From Ornithodoros turicata (Eukaryota > Arthropoda > Arachnida > Ixodida > Argasidae), in contig NC_088201.1 in the NCBI RefSeq assembly GCF_037126465.1, positions 196,362,403-196,426,402 on the forward strand: DNA of 64,000 nt, in the 5' to 3' direction. A program made the translations under genes and the position numbers. This document shows, piece after piece, positions 22,159 to 36,000 of the stretch. Below the pieces are notes generated by a model. The model saw nothing but the letters and a program-made list of their open reading frames with translations. It had not been told where the DNA came from and ran no database searches. Every line of letters starts with the position of its first letter. Within the stretch, counting starts at the first letter, position 1.

Positions 22159-25100
22159 CTCATCATGGCATTGCTACGTATCTGGACAGAAGCCAGCTGT
22201 TACACCAACCTGGCGCAACTTCTAGTCGAAGCACTTGGCTTTCATAAAGAACCAGTAGTGCAATACTTGCACTTCTTTCACAGTTTTGCCTTGCTTTCCG
22301 CATTGTAAAAGAAAAATCGCACCACAAATAATTCACGTGACGTGGTACTATGAACAACACTTGCCTCACATTCTGCTGATCTTGGTACAGCCCAAAAAGC
22401 TCAAATTTAATTTATTAATGTGGTTACGTAGATTGAATTAACACATTCTAATTAAGTAACTGTCTGGCAGTTCTATACTATCTCACACAAAGGATTTCCA
22501 TCCAGGTCTATACTGCCTTACACAAAATATTTGCTTACACCTGCAAAAACTGCATTTGCTGTATTGCATAAAAGTAAGCTGCCTGTTTATAAGCAACCTC
22601 TTTAAGTGGAGCAATTCTGATGTATCCAGGGTTTTGAACAACGCAACTGTTTGACCGAAGTCACATTCTCAGCACATGACCTTAGTACATGACTACCATG
22701 TGCACAGGTAGTCACAAATTAATGTATGGCACAGAAGGTACTGTGTAGCAGAGAAACAGAACAGTATAACCTATATACCTACATGTAGAGAACAGGTGAC
22801 TGACTCAGTATGTTAATGGGTGTCATATACTCTGCGACACCAAATGAAAGTTCCTGCTCCTAGACCATAGGCAGGAGAGGTCCTCAATGAGTTAACAATC
22901 CCGGCTGCACCAGTGAGGAAAATTCAAAAGCACTATGTTGCTACTGTTGTATGCTGCACCCACAACACATACCGATTGTGTTCTGCGAGGTGTTTTCCTT
23001 CAGCTCCTGGTTTTCCTTTTTCTGCACACACGCCGCACGTACAGGCAAGAAAACAACAGATCTGGGTAAGGTTGCAGAGTTAAAAGGCACATCTCCTTGC
23101 ACCAGTTTGAAAGCATACTATTAAGGACGAAGTTAGACGGCGTGATCATAATCGACACCTGCTAATTGGGTAGTTTCATTTATAATCGACCAAGGGGCGC
23201 CGGTGACATTTTTACTTTCTTCAGGGAAAAATAAATGTTATCCCTTATCCAAAAAGAAGCAAAACACGCCTAGTCGCAGGTCTCTGCGATATTTTGTTCT
23301 CGGTCGGCGAGACCCCAAGTAAATGAGCGCGACTTGGGCAGTTCCAGCTTTCCCATATGTCACGCGCTGGATCCTCCGAACAGCTGCTATCTTCTGAAAG
23401 CATTTTTTTTTCACTGGCAGATAATGATGAAGATTTGCTCAAGACGATTAAATTTGGTGGCAAAGTCCGAAAAAAGAAAAAAAAATCGCGAAAACGCCTC
23501 CGATGACGTTCGTAGCGCAACTTTGCTAATTTCTTTTGTGGTCCTGTAATTTTTGACTATGGCAAAGCTTACATCAGATGAAAGAACCTTTTCTACTCTT
23601 TCGTTTAGTATAGAGCGTGTTATCATACCTTCTTGCATCCGTCCACAGTGACGCCGTAATCGCGAAGAGGTGCGTGAAAATCGCTGATTTCAGGACCGTT
23701 TTTTTCCAAAAGGCCATCTTCAATTTTGTTTATATTGCGTGGAGACATGCCTTCGGCACCGCTCTTTGATATTATAAAATAAAATTTTCGTGTATTTTAT
23801 TTATTTAGTGCGCGCAAATTCTTTTCCCGCATCCCGGTCACTTTGAATTCTAAGTGCCGGAGAATGGTATTCAAAATTGTGCTCGTTTTTTTTCTTTTCC
23901 TTGCCGAAGGGTATGACATTACGAGCTGATTTGGTTGACGTGCACCCAGAGATCGATCAAGGATAGTTACTGCAAATATATAGTCATTGTTGCCGTCAGT
24001 AGTATGGGAGGGACTCTCGTAGCCCACAACTCACAACTGGCCTTAAACACGATTTAATTAGCAATTAGAGCAATTTGGGACCCCCCACAGAAATTAGGAT
24101 CATCCACGGAGTAATCACACTATTTGGGGAGCACGAGAGAAGGAGTTTAGTTGCAGATCAAATACGCCATCTTGAAGAAAGCGGTGCTGAATGGCCGCTG
24201 ATCATCGCTGGGCGACGGAGCACAGAGGCAGATTGCAAAGCATCGCAGCTATGACCACCAGTTCCGGACATCCTGTGACGTCATCATGACATGTCTGGGC
24301 AGGTTAGGACAGCTCTGGACATGCGAGGAAAGAAACGCTCATAATACAGAGGTTGGGAAAGCAAGAGTAAATATGCTAATCATCAATAGCTAACAACAAA
24401 AAGAATTAGTTACACAACAAATGAGCCCACCACAACAGCAGTCACGGGGAGCACAGAACGATGCGACTGTTTCATCTGACAGCCAGGTAGAGAACTGACT
24501 CATAATGTTTTTTTTCTCTTCTATAAAGTCCCGCATCTGCACCCCCTAGCAGTTACGTTTTCAACTAATCTCATGACAAAATTATTAAGAATCACGCCAG
24601 CGCTATCTCGTTTCCAAGGCAGAAGAAGATATAAAATGGCGGGGATGCCTGGACAACAGCAACCAGCACCCGACATGCATGGGCATGAAAATCATAAAAA
24701 GGTGGGGACAAAGTTATCACGTGCGAAAAAATTTGTTACACAAGAAATCAGCGCACCACAACTGCAGTCACAGGAGCGCAGAACGATATGTCCTTTCTAT
24801 CCGAAAGCCAGGCACAGAACTGAATTGTAATGCTTTTTTCTCCTCTATAAAATCATGCATCTCTCCCTCTTGTGGTTACTTTCTGAACTGATCTACTTGT
24901 AAAATTATTATGAATCGTCCTAGCACTACTCCCATTCAGGCCAACGGTGCGGCAGCACTAGCGTCATTGTCAAGACAAGAACGATCAATACGAATCTTTC
25001 TCATCCAAAAAAGAAAAAATACAAAGCTAAATGCGTCAACAGAGGGAAGCATGCAGGTCAGGACGTATAGGAGATTGGTCAACGAGCGCTGTTATACGAG

Positions 25101-26517
25101 GAAAAATTGCACGAGCGCTCGGCAACAGAGGAAAGCAAAAACAGAAAAACACTTGAACAGAGCGAAAAAGACACTCACCATCATCGGAGGATATTCACGT
25201 ACACCGTATTCCCTTCTTGTAAATCCGCCACAATCATCAGACACTATTCACCAGTGACGAACCACACAGCCACACCCCGTCAGAGGCAAACGGAACCCCA
25301 CTGAAGCTCCGCTCTTCGACTAATGGCCGAGACAATTGCTAGGAACAGAATTAATGCGTTCACATCCGCCACTATCCAAGAGAGAAGTGAATTTTTGCAC
25401 CCTCTGCAGGCTTTGCTCATTGGTCGTGACATCATCCTATTGACTCAGGGCTACAGTGTTTTTTTTTTCACTAATGTCCAACCAATCTCTTCTGGACAAG
25501 GTGCACCTGAAACAATAGAGTCGCAGTATGACGTCATCACCCTGGCATGCAGCTGCGTGGCTCAAGGACATGTACGCTCTAGACAGGGGACCTGTTATTT
25601 ATTGAAAACTATCCCATAATTATTTTCTTTATTCAATAGTAATGATTGCATAGGAAACAGAAAAATATTGCAGAAAAACACCACACATGAGAGGTGATTG
25701 TAGGAATTAAGCATTTCATTCCCAAAGTCTTACTAAATGAGACTTACGAATACAGGAAAAAACCAAAATATCCCAACAAGTAACACCATCAGTGGCTACA
25801 TACAATGAGCTAATCAGGACATGTCCGTCCCATCTGAGAGCCAGGCAGATAACTGAATAATGACGTTTTGTTCCTCCTGAATAAAGCCATGCACCTGTCC
25901 CCCTTGTGGTTACTCTCTGAACTAATTGAATAGCAAAAATATTAAGAATCATTCTTGCACTACTTCCATTCAGCGCAGCACTATCGTCAAGACAAGAATG
26001 TTTGTTTTCAAAAAGAAAAAAAAACAGAACTACATGTAGAAGAAAAGCATGACTGAACAGGTCTGAGCATGTCAGGATGAGCAGTCTCATGTCACAAAAA
26101 ATCGCATGTTTGTCAGACAACAAGAGGAACAAATGCACAAAGAAACACTTGAACAAAGTGGAAAACCAGCATCCAACTATTCTAACCACACACACTCCTC
26201 TTATTCGAAGAACACTGCTCATCATAAATCCATCCAGGACAATGCACACCACCAACCAACCTCCCATTTTTCCCAGTAACAATCAATGCATTGCTACAGA
26301 CACCTGAAAGACTGCATGACGTCATCACATCCTGTCTGAGAGAAGGCAGCGGCAAAGAGAAACACTCCTATTATTTATTGAATCACAGAATTATTTCTTT
26401 TTTCCTACTCTTAATAATATTCATTCTCATATTAAAAAAAAAAAGATTGTGCATGAACGCAACATCTTCACCAGGCTTATGGATTCATGGTGGTCAACCT
26501 TTTCTATGCTCATACAT
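22159..26517. other. Palindrome 1 spacer
   Basis: The 4.4-kb unmatched centre. 22159-23160 has nothing I recognise. 23163-23845 is copy 2 of the dispersed 650-bp repeat. From about 24005 (GGACTCTCGTAGCCC) to 26517 the sequence is homologous to 57437-60085 and contains three degenerate copies of a block with ...GCGCAGAACGAT..., a TTTTTTCTCCTCTATAAA core and ...ACTACTCCCATTCAG (about 24410-24640, 24720-24945 and 25800-25990). No gene is supported. Confidence 0.75.
23163..23845 (+). repeat. Dispersed ~650-bp repeat, copy 2 (in spacer)
   Basis: Starts TAATTGGGTAGTTTCATTTA and shares the landmarks CCTAGTCGCAGGTCTCTGCG, TTCTCGGTCGGCGAG and the TATAAAATAAAAT...GCGCGCAAATTC end with 8391-9045. It is more divergent from copies 1 and 3 than those are from each other, consistent with an independent insertion rather than part of the palindrome. 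Confidence 0.7.
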
Positions 26518-29500
26518 TTGTTGTCTGAGGCTTCACCTGCAAGCAAAAAGGAGCGAAAGCATGGGGGAGAAGTTCCATTCGCGCTCGACGGAGGACTAGA
26601 CAGAACGCTGTTACAGGAGCAGATATATGATGTGATTGCATTCCTACTATATTAATGATTATTGGAATGCAGTTTAGAAAGACTATCACAAAAAGTCCGT
26701 ACAACGTTCAACTATAATTTAGGAGCCTTAAAATTCTACTTTCTATGGAAACTTTAATTGCCCTGTTATTTGGATCACTGTTAATCAAGCGCTCCAATTT
26801 TTTCTCTCTTCTCATTTCAGCCTTGTCATGCAGTGAAACAGTCTCACACCCAAAATAATTAATTTACACTGCATGTGGCGTGCTAAGAATTTCTGTCCTG
26901 CACTCACATGCAAGCATTTTTTCTGCACAGCTACCTATAACTGCAAACAGCTTACTTCATCAACACACCGTGCTCCTAATTACATCTAAAAAACAAACAT
27001 ACAAACCCTCTTCTCACAAATTCAGCTGTACCATGCGGCTTGCTTCTGCGTAAAATCGGTCAAAATGGGAAAGGGCAATAAAAAATTGTGCGCACTTGTG
27101 TTTGAATTGAAATAACTTCAAAAACCGAAGCATACGCTAATAAACTAAGAAAAAGACATCAGTTTCTGCTCTCAGGTAATTCTTGCGTAATGCTACATAC
27201 ACAGCCGCATTGCTCTTGCGTAAAGAAAGCACAGGACAAGGGCACACAAATACCTTTAAGCCAGCAGGGAAAAGGCTTAAAACGGAGCGCTCAGGAATAA
27301 TAGCAGAGTCACGACACATCGCTACGAAACTCAACGGCTAACACAAGATAACAACAAGATACTAGCGGCGGGTAAAATTATAACAAGAAAGACACTGCTA
27401 AACAAGCCCCAACCTGCCATGCTAACATCACAAACCAGAAAAAAAAGCACACACGCGTGCACAAACACACAGACAGCAGCTCAGGAATAAGGAATGCACA
27501 AGGAGAGGTGCTTTATAAAAATTTCTCATCTACGCTCAGATACCAGCATTTCTGCACAAATAACAGCTTACCCCATCAACATATCAAGCAAAATGAATAC
27601 TGACAGTCAACAACATCTAACAAAAACAAACAACAAAGAAATTCAATTCTCACGAACTCAGCTATGCCAAGCGGCTTTCTTCTGCTCTACCTGGATGCTG
27701 ACTGTTTCCCCTCATCTACATTCTGAGTAAAAACAGTGAAAGAAGAAAAAGCTTGAAAAATTACATGCACTTGCGCTCCAATTGCTGGAACTGCAAGAAA
27801 CAGTAGCGCACGTTCATAAACTGAGAAATATGCACTCACTTCTGCAATCAGAAAATTATTGCATAATGCGATACACACAGCTGAGTTTTACCTGCGTAAA
27901 GAAAGCAAAAGACAAAGGTATACACAAATTACCTTACGCGATCAGGGAAATCACTTCTACTCGGGCAGCACATAATACGATATATGCCAAATTTTTTACG
28001 GGTGGAAATTCAAAGCCACTACTGAGCAATTACACGCACAAGCACGCACGCACACAGGACAACGCATACAACACACGACGGCGACAAGGCTTAACACGGA
28101 GCGCTCAGAAATAATCGCAGCATTGCAGACATCGCTACGAAGCTGAACGGCTAACACAAGACGACAACAAGAAGATATTAGCGAAGGATAAAAATTGCAG
28201 CAAGAAAGACACTACTGAACAAGTCTAGACATGCATACAAAATACTGCTCAACAGGGAAAAGTCCTAAGCCAGTGACAGAATATCATAGAACATACGCAA
28301 CTTCATTTTTCTATTTTGCGTAAACTAAACGCGGTTTGCTATCTCCTGCTCAGAAAACGACGTACACATTTTCTTGGGGAGCAGAGAAATATAGGAATTT
28401 CTACTCCGTGCTTAGATACTAGCATTTCTGCTCAAAACTCCATAACTGCAAAATTTCAACAAACTTCATCAACCACTTCATCAACATATCGAGCACACAA
28501 CAAAATCCAACAAAGAACCCCACTTCCACTGATAGAACACTATTCAGCTTTTACCAGGAGACTTTCTGCTGCGTAAAAGTAGAGAAAATAGGAAAAGGGC
28601 AGTGAAAAATTACACGCACTTTTGCTTGCACAGCTTTAAGAGAAAAAAAAAATTAAATAACGAGGCACACCCTAGTAAACTGTGACAAAGACACCCATTT
28701 CTGCTGTCAGATAATTATTGCATAATGCTAAATACACACTTGCATTCTCCCTGCCTGAAGAAACCACAGAAAAAGGACACACAATTTATCTTAAACGAGC
28801 AGGAAAAGTCACTTCTTCTCGGACAGCTTAATACCATAAAGTCTGAGTTTTTGCAAAGAAAACAAAGCTTGAACAGCGCTACGAACGTGACAGACACATA
28901 CTAACAAACAAACAAACACTCCTATTCATTTTTACTGATAGAATTGGAGCTAAAGGCGTGAACCACACTACAAGAATAAAGCACACTGCTTCAGGTAGGC
29001 ATATCAAATGCACCACAACAGGACCGGCGTCGGGCACTCATAAAATAGCCTGCCCAAAACAAAGACTTCACCAGGTTCGCGAGGCAATTCCACTAAAAAC
29101 GCTCGGCCTATCATATAGATAGCAATGCAAACGCGATTACCCTTTTTTACCCAATATTTCACACAATAGTGCATAAATTTATCGGTCAGGCCACCCAAAA
29201 AGGCACACATAAAGAACTTGCTTGTCAAGTGGGGTCCCAGCTTCACAAATGAGCACGCGCACTGTCACTGTCACTGTCACTGTAGCCACATCGAGTGTAA
29301 ACCCAGTCGATCCACAACCACATAAATTCATATTATTCTTCAGGTCAATAATTATCGCCGTAATTACCATCGTCAAAACGCGGTACAGACATATATGCAT
29401 ACAAATGCGAAACAATAGGTCTTCGTTCCGAATGTAATAGGTTTTAGGCTAGGGAATAGGCTTTTATTTGCTCGCACCTATATATTTTGCAAGAATACTA

Positions 29501-32500
29501 TAGAGTGGAACGGGTAAATGTGAAAACCAATCGCTACACACTGTAGCTCGTATCATTTTTAAACCAAACCAATTAACATGTGTTCATAGGCCTTCACTAA
29601 ATAGGTGAGCCGCTAATAACTCAAAATAAAATCAAATAAAATAATCATTCCAGCAGCACTGGCTGCAAGTTTGAGAACCCAACAAAGCACTGCGCTCCCA
29701 TCAACACGCCTTAGGCTGACGTTATACACCCGAAGCCTTTTTGAATACATTCTGCTGTCGCTGGAATAAAAGATTTATCGCGAAGGTACTCAAACTCAAA
29801 TAAACTTTACTTCTGTGGGTAATAATTTTAAGCATGCAGATATGAAGGATTCATCTGATATCTAAGATGAACATAAGAAAGATTCCCTTGGTCAGGCGAC
29901 AATGTACCAACAAACCCCATACACTATGTACAAGAAAGATTGCCAGCAATTCTGCTCTCCGTTTCTCGAAAAAAAGAAAGAGAAACAGCTTCTTTAAAAA
30001 AATACATCTTAGTGAATTTTGGAAATTAGAATGTCAAAATATCTTGCAGATAAGGTTTTGCTCCGCTCACATACACGTAAATGCGAAACTTATGTACAGG
30101 CAGTTCTAGTTGTTTTATTACAAACATTCTCTATTAAAAAGGGGTATACCTTTTACCGACCACGAGGTATACCTTTGTGGCACGTTCCTGTTTATTTTAT
30201 GTGTGTGTGTGTTTCAGTTTGGAGAATTTTTTATAAAAAAGCCACGAGAGCACGTCATTTTCACAGTTGAGTTCTACGGTCAGGCGCATATCTTTTCCAA
30301 GAAATAATATATTGTGTAATAAAGATGACTAATTACCAAAATTCATTAATTAAATCTTTAATTAGGCCGTCGTGAACAAAAGCCAGATATAGCGGTATGG
30401 GAGGCTGTCCTAGTTGAGAGCCACACCAGGTTTAAAAATACTGAAACACGCACGTGTATTAAAATATCCATTCCTGAATTTTGACATGGATATGGGCCAA
30501 AACCGGAACCGCGGCACTCACGTTTGGGGTGGTGGCCTTCAAGGTACGGGATCTGTATAGTATACTTCTGTATGTTAACTGTGCTCGCAACTATATATTT
30601 TTCGCTCAGAAACCATATGTTTCTGGAACGTACAGAGATGAAAAGCAAGCATAATTTGGTGACTATGTTGCAAGGGAAATGTTTACTTGCTGAAGTTACC
30701 CCGCGTGACGGCGCCCATGCATCAGCCGTGATGCAATATATAAACTTCGAAGAGTGTTCTCCGGACAGATTCTGCAGCACGTAAACGTCGAGATACGCTG
30801 GCGCCGAAAATAATATTCTCAGGCTGAAAGCTTAGCAGCTTACATCGTTCTACCTGTATCAGCACGGTCAATGATTTAGTCAACGCTGAGTGCAGGTGAT
30901 GGGCAGTGCTTGCAGTACTAAGAACACGAATATGCTTCAAGTACTCTTCTCCTTAGGGAAGCGAGAGTTCCCCGTTCCTGTGCTACACGCTGTGAAATTG
31001 AACCGCTGTTTTATTAACTCTATCCTAGGCGTCGGAAGGCGGGGGCAACGGGGCAGCCGCATCCCTAACCAAAGACTAGGGGGGCGACGCCTCCCACGTA
31101 CTTTTCTGGAGTGCCGCAAGGGCCGCGTGCCTCTTACGGTACTGAGCGACAACCCGGAACGGAACCGGAAGGTTACATAATTCAGAGCTGTGTTTACCGC
31201 TTTAAAAAGCGATAAAACCGGGCTGTCTGATGGTACATTTTAAAAGCGATAAAACCCCAGTGCTGGGGAAGCGAAAAGACGTCACACACACGAAGCACTG
31301 AAACACAGCGCTTCGTGCGTGTGCCGTCGTTTCGTGTCCCCTGCACTGCGGTTTTATCGCCTACGACTTCTCTCGGTTACGTTGCAGTCAAATTGCATTT
31401 TTACAAGTGCAGAAGAGAAGCGAAAGCTTTGCTATATTGTTCCTCTACTTTTTCACAGTTTTTTTCGGGGTTACCACTAACGACTGCTATTGAGAGTACC
31501 GAGACAACATATAGAGATCGGGCTGCAAAAGTCGTCTGAGCAAGATTTTGAAAGCAAATGCACCTATGCGACTTGGATCGTGCATACCTGGGGGACCAGG
31601 TACACAAACAGAATAAGACTAATCGAGGTCCATATAGGAGCATGTTCCTTTCATCAGAAAACATCTGCCCTTTTTGTGAAAACGCTAATTCCACAATATC
31701 TTCTGATAAATGTTGATGCCGTTCCATTCCTCCGATTACTACCATGTGCCTTTCGGCGGACGCAAAGGAACCTTCAGGTGGGCAAAGACCACCCACAGAC
31801 CTACCAAATTAGCGTCGCTCATCATCAGAGTTGTCTCGGGACGCAATGCCACGAATTATTACTACCGTGTGTCATTCCTCTTCCATTCTTAAACCGTTCC
31901 CACCATTCCATTCCGATTTGCGATGCAGACAGGGTGATTCCAGGATAATTTCTCTACAGCAATGCCCGCCCTGCAACCCTAGTTTCTTTTTCTTTTTTTC
32001 AATTCGAACTGACAGATTCGAACGCAGCGATTATTGCGTGAAGGAGAGAATTGAGAGTTTTGGCCCCTGAAAATGGCATCATCAAGAAGAGCCGGCCGTG
32101 AGCAGTACTATACGAGAAGTCACGCCTTCGACATATTCTTGCCTATTTTATTCCAATTATTCATGTAAAGAAGCTTTAAAAATCGTTGGTACGGTTATTT
32201 AACCATGACCATTAATGAGCATTTGCAGATGAAATCATCGGTTAGGTTAGCTTGGGTTGGGTTGGGTTGGGTTAGGGCTGGTCTCCCTCCCCCCCCCCCC
32301 CCCCCCCTGCCGTGAAGGACCTCCGACGCGCGCTGAGCGGTTGAGCGTCGAGCTGAAATTGGAATTAGGATTGGAAACGAAACGAAAATGATAATAAATA
32401 ATAATAAAAAGAATAGAAAGTGTTGAGCTATCTGAGCTGGTCGAGGTCGGTTCACTCTGGAAATTGTTGGACCGAAAACTAGCGCCACGTTCGAGCTCAG

Positions 32501-33090
32501 CTAAAATTGTCCTTCCTGTTGAACGTTGAACTGTCCTTCTCGGCTCGCATGGCCGCGCCCATGAAATCAGCAATCAGCTGTTCTCGTTTTGTGGAGCGCG
32601 CACCAAACTGTTTGCAGTTCAAGGTACAGGTGCTTAATGCGAATGGCAGAGCTTCTGCAGACTTCCTGTGGGTTCGTGTGTGCATCAACGAAGATGAGCA
32701 TAGCTTTCAGTATGGCTGTGTGTGCGACAGCTGATGTCTTTCTCCTTCTGTGCAAGTGTGTGTGCGCGCTCTTGTTTAGGAAGCTTGAACTCTGCCCTGA
32801 CACATATACAGTAATATGAATGTTATACTACTGCGCGCAATTGACGTGTGATGTACGTCCATGGTCTCGTCATGATACAGCGAGGAATACTACGACACAC
32901 TTGATTGAAAGAGCTGCGAGTTAGCTTGGTTCCCGACTGATTGTGCGCTGAACTGAACTTGCATTTTTGTAAAACAACTTCAATATATTGCGGTTGTAGT
33001 GACATTGTTTCCTTGGTTTTGTCGCAGATCTGCTTTGTCTTGGACCCGCTTGCGCTATCGCAGCCTCAACGAGGGTCCTAACACACGGTT
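26518..33090 (-). repeat. Palindrome 1, inner right arm (non-coding)
   Basis: Reverse counterpart of 15021-22158. For most of the inner part, left plus right coordinates sum to about 48677, and to about 48538 further out, so only small indels separate the arms. Local divergence is patchy: about 9% by eye around 31730-31900 but almost none around 30965-31380. The arm contains the same three tandem units (26880-28990), the nested hairpin (31247-31360), a 19-base C run (32289-32307) and a 393-bp segment (32653-33045) absent from the left. Confidence 0.9.
32254..32277 (+). repeat. G-rich TTGGG repeat with quadruplex potential
   Basis: Five GGG runs separated by TT or TTA, ending in TTAGGG, with a 19-base C homopolymer 11 bp further on (32289-32307). 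The left arm has only CCAATCCAAACCCAAGC at the matching place, so the repeat has expanded on the right. It is far too short and too interrupted to be a telomere. Confidence 0.75.
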
Positions 33091-36000
33091 CGGGAAACAC
33101 TCAGGTATACTATATATTGTTACATGTGACATATTGTAGTGTACTGAAGCCGGCTTCACTGTTGTATTGTTTCTTCGCACGGTTACTTCTTCAACTTACT
33201 TTGTTATTTGAATGAGGAATACGGAGAATAAGGAAATGTATGCCGTGCATGTTCTGAATGATCCCTAATTGCTGACCCCTGTTGTTGGGCTAAAATGCAG
33301 CAACTACACAAAAAGAGTAACAAATGTAGAGCAGGACACAGAGAATCACGTACACAATGACATGATTGAGATCATGATATGCTGTCAATTTTTTCTATGT
33401 CTCTGGTTCTATATTTTATGAAAATGTGCCGCATTGCCGGCACCCTTGCCCTCTTGCTATGAAGAGAGCCTCTCAGTAATAAAAATGCAGGTCGTCAAAT
33501 GCACGTAAACAGTGCTTACATTTTTTGGGGTCTTCACTCATTTAATGTTTGTGCCAGAAAATGATCCCCTAGTTCACATGGCATACTAAATATGAGCGTG
33601 CTCCACAGCCACGAACTACATTTTAGGTTAGCACTGCAGTATGTTCATTAGCACATATAGTCCCTTTCTGTCTATTGGGAAGGATTCCACGTGCCGAGTT
33701 CGTTCCCCCTTGACCTACTGAGCCACCGCGCGATCCCTGTTCGCCCTGCTACATTAAGGATATATGTAGTGTTACAAAACGCGAGCGTCGCCCTCCCAGC
33801 GCAACGCCGTCCTCCTCTCTACGCAGTCTATATCATCGCCGGAAGAAGCCGAAACGTGCTTCTCCGCCCTCTGAGCTACGCGTCGTTCCTCCGCGCCGCC
33901 CCTATAGAGAATACATGGGGAGCGCCTTACCACACCGCCGATATAGTGCGTTCGTAAATTTCAATTATCTCACGAAATATTTGAGAGCGAGGAGTAATTC
34001 CTTCGGATTAATGAATACTAACAAAAATTGTTTATTTTTGATAGGAATTAATGATATTTTTGATGGGCCACTGATTCTGAACTTGCACCCATGAAATTAC
34101 CCTTCATAAGTGCATCGATGCAAGCTCATTGATTCTGATGCTAACTGCTCATGGAATAACATGGGGTGGGGTGAAAGACACTGGCATCACAAGTTACGTC
34201 AGTAGCAGTTACGATTTTCACTGAAGCCTACGACACAACGATGTAATTCACATCTTTATTGCAGAAAAAGTAAATACATATTTGTTATTGCTTAGTATAT
34301 ATTTGAAACTTGTAAATGTGGTGACGGTCATTCTCGTGGATTTTGGCAATAAAACCATTTTAGGATAAAGAACACCAGTCAAGGTGTAAGCTACAAAAAG
34401 TAGTAAATTCAGTGAGCCATTTTAAAATACCTTTTTTCCTTCATCCTTTCAATGTTGGTATACATTGCTTGTGTAACTGTCAATCTGGGCTATCCCAGCC
34501 AAAACCAGCTTGAGGTGTAGCTTGACACTCTTAAATATCACTGAAAAAATTGTGATTTTTTTTATGTATATATAGAATGTAAACCTTTTTTTCTCCTGAC
34601 TTTGTTTTATTTAACAGTGGGGCGTATTAAACTGTGCCAAAATATGAAAAAGTTGTCCCTTACGAGCTTCCTTCTGACATCTACATATACATCATTTGTG
34701 CGCTTTACTTGCCTGTGTTAGAGGGGAAGCATGGGTCTGCCATCCCAAAGGGCATGTAGAACAAGAATAAATCTGGTGACGTGTTGAGAACTCAAGAACG
34801 GAGCACATTTTGGGTCAAGTTTACCATAACTTTCTCTCAAATTAGCACTCTTGAAGGAGCCCCAGATTGTTTATGGGAATGAACTTCACATAAAAATATC
34901 AAGCTGATCTATATTCATTGTTTAACCAAGTGTTTGAGAATATCAAGCACAAGCAAAAAATACATTTTTTTTAAATTAGTCTATTCACATATAGGTCGTC
35001 TAAAAGAAATCTTCCCTTATTTGTATAACTAGTCCTCTCCTGTAACATATTGAACATATACAGGTTTATTTTTCTTGTAAATAACAAAAAAAAATGTCAC
35101 CGTAATGTGCTGTAGCTTGTTCGTCCGTTGAGGTCGGCTAGGAAGCAAAACATTTAAAAAAAACGATACCTTTGTGGCTGTCTCCTTCGAAAGTCGATAC
35201 TCTGCTTTTCCTTTTTGAGAACCTACAGGTGTATTTGTTCTTACGCAAGAAAAATATTTCGTCAGCTCATTCATATCCCATCTGTACGATGCTACAGCCA
35301 CTTTGAACAAATTCTGCATTCTATTGTTCTGCCCAGTTCTACAGAGTAGTTGCAATCGCTGCTTCATAACAGCTTTGTCAACATTTATGATTGTTTTCAC
35401 ATATCTCAAGTCATCTGGAAAGTGAACAAATCTCACCATTTCAAGGACAGACCCGCTCCTATAGCATGCTCAAAATCTGCTGGCATGTATTTTCTCTAGA
35501 TCTTAGTGCATCAGCTGACCATATTGACTCAGGTCATGTCAGAATGCGACAGAGCAGCTTTTGGAAACCATTTATTGTGATCTCGTGTGCCCTTCTCCCA
35601 CAACAGAAAAAAAAAGCCCACAGTCTTTCTTTCAGTTGAAATAATTGTTTTTGCTGCATTAAGAGACGGTGGCTCAAAGTAATAATACCTCCTTGTGGCC
35701 TGGCTGGAGCATGCCTCACTTGTGCTTTATGTCCAGTAATTTCTTCTCCAAACGTATGTCTCGCAGTGAGCCCCAAGGTATGCAGTCTTCAAGCTTTCTT
35801 TCACCTGGAAGAACAGCTTACAGCTCTGCAGGTATCAGAATATCAGCACGCAATAGGGGGCCGCAATCTAGCCCTATAGGTGCCAACTTTTTAAATGGTA
35901 CTGCGAACAGAGTCATAGTACCCTTTATCACGGCACAAAGCATTTATGCCAAAGTCATGCTTCCCAAAGAGGCAAAGTCATGCTTGTGGAGGCTTTTGTT

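Noticed and set aside
19121..22308. Multiple 60-120 codon frames in the inner arms and their mirror copies
   Set aside because: Frames differ between the tandem units and between arms, start and stop at different blocks, and have no motifs. They are by-products of repeated DNA.
32254..32277. Interstitial telomere (TTAGG-type) remnant
   Set aside because: The unit is TTGGG, only about five repeats long, and is explained by slippage in one arm. The partner arm has a plain CCAA/CCTAA-type sequence.
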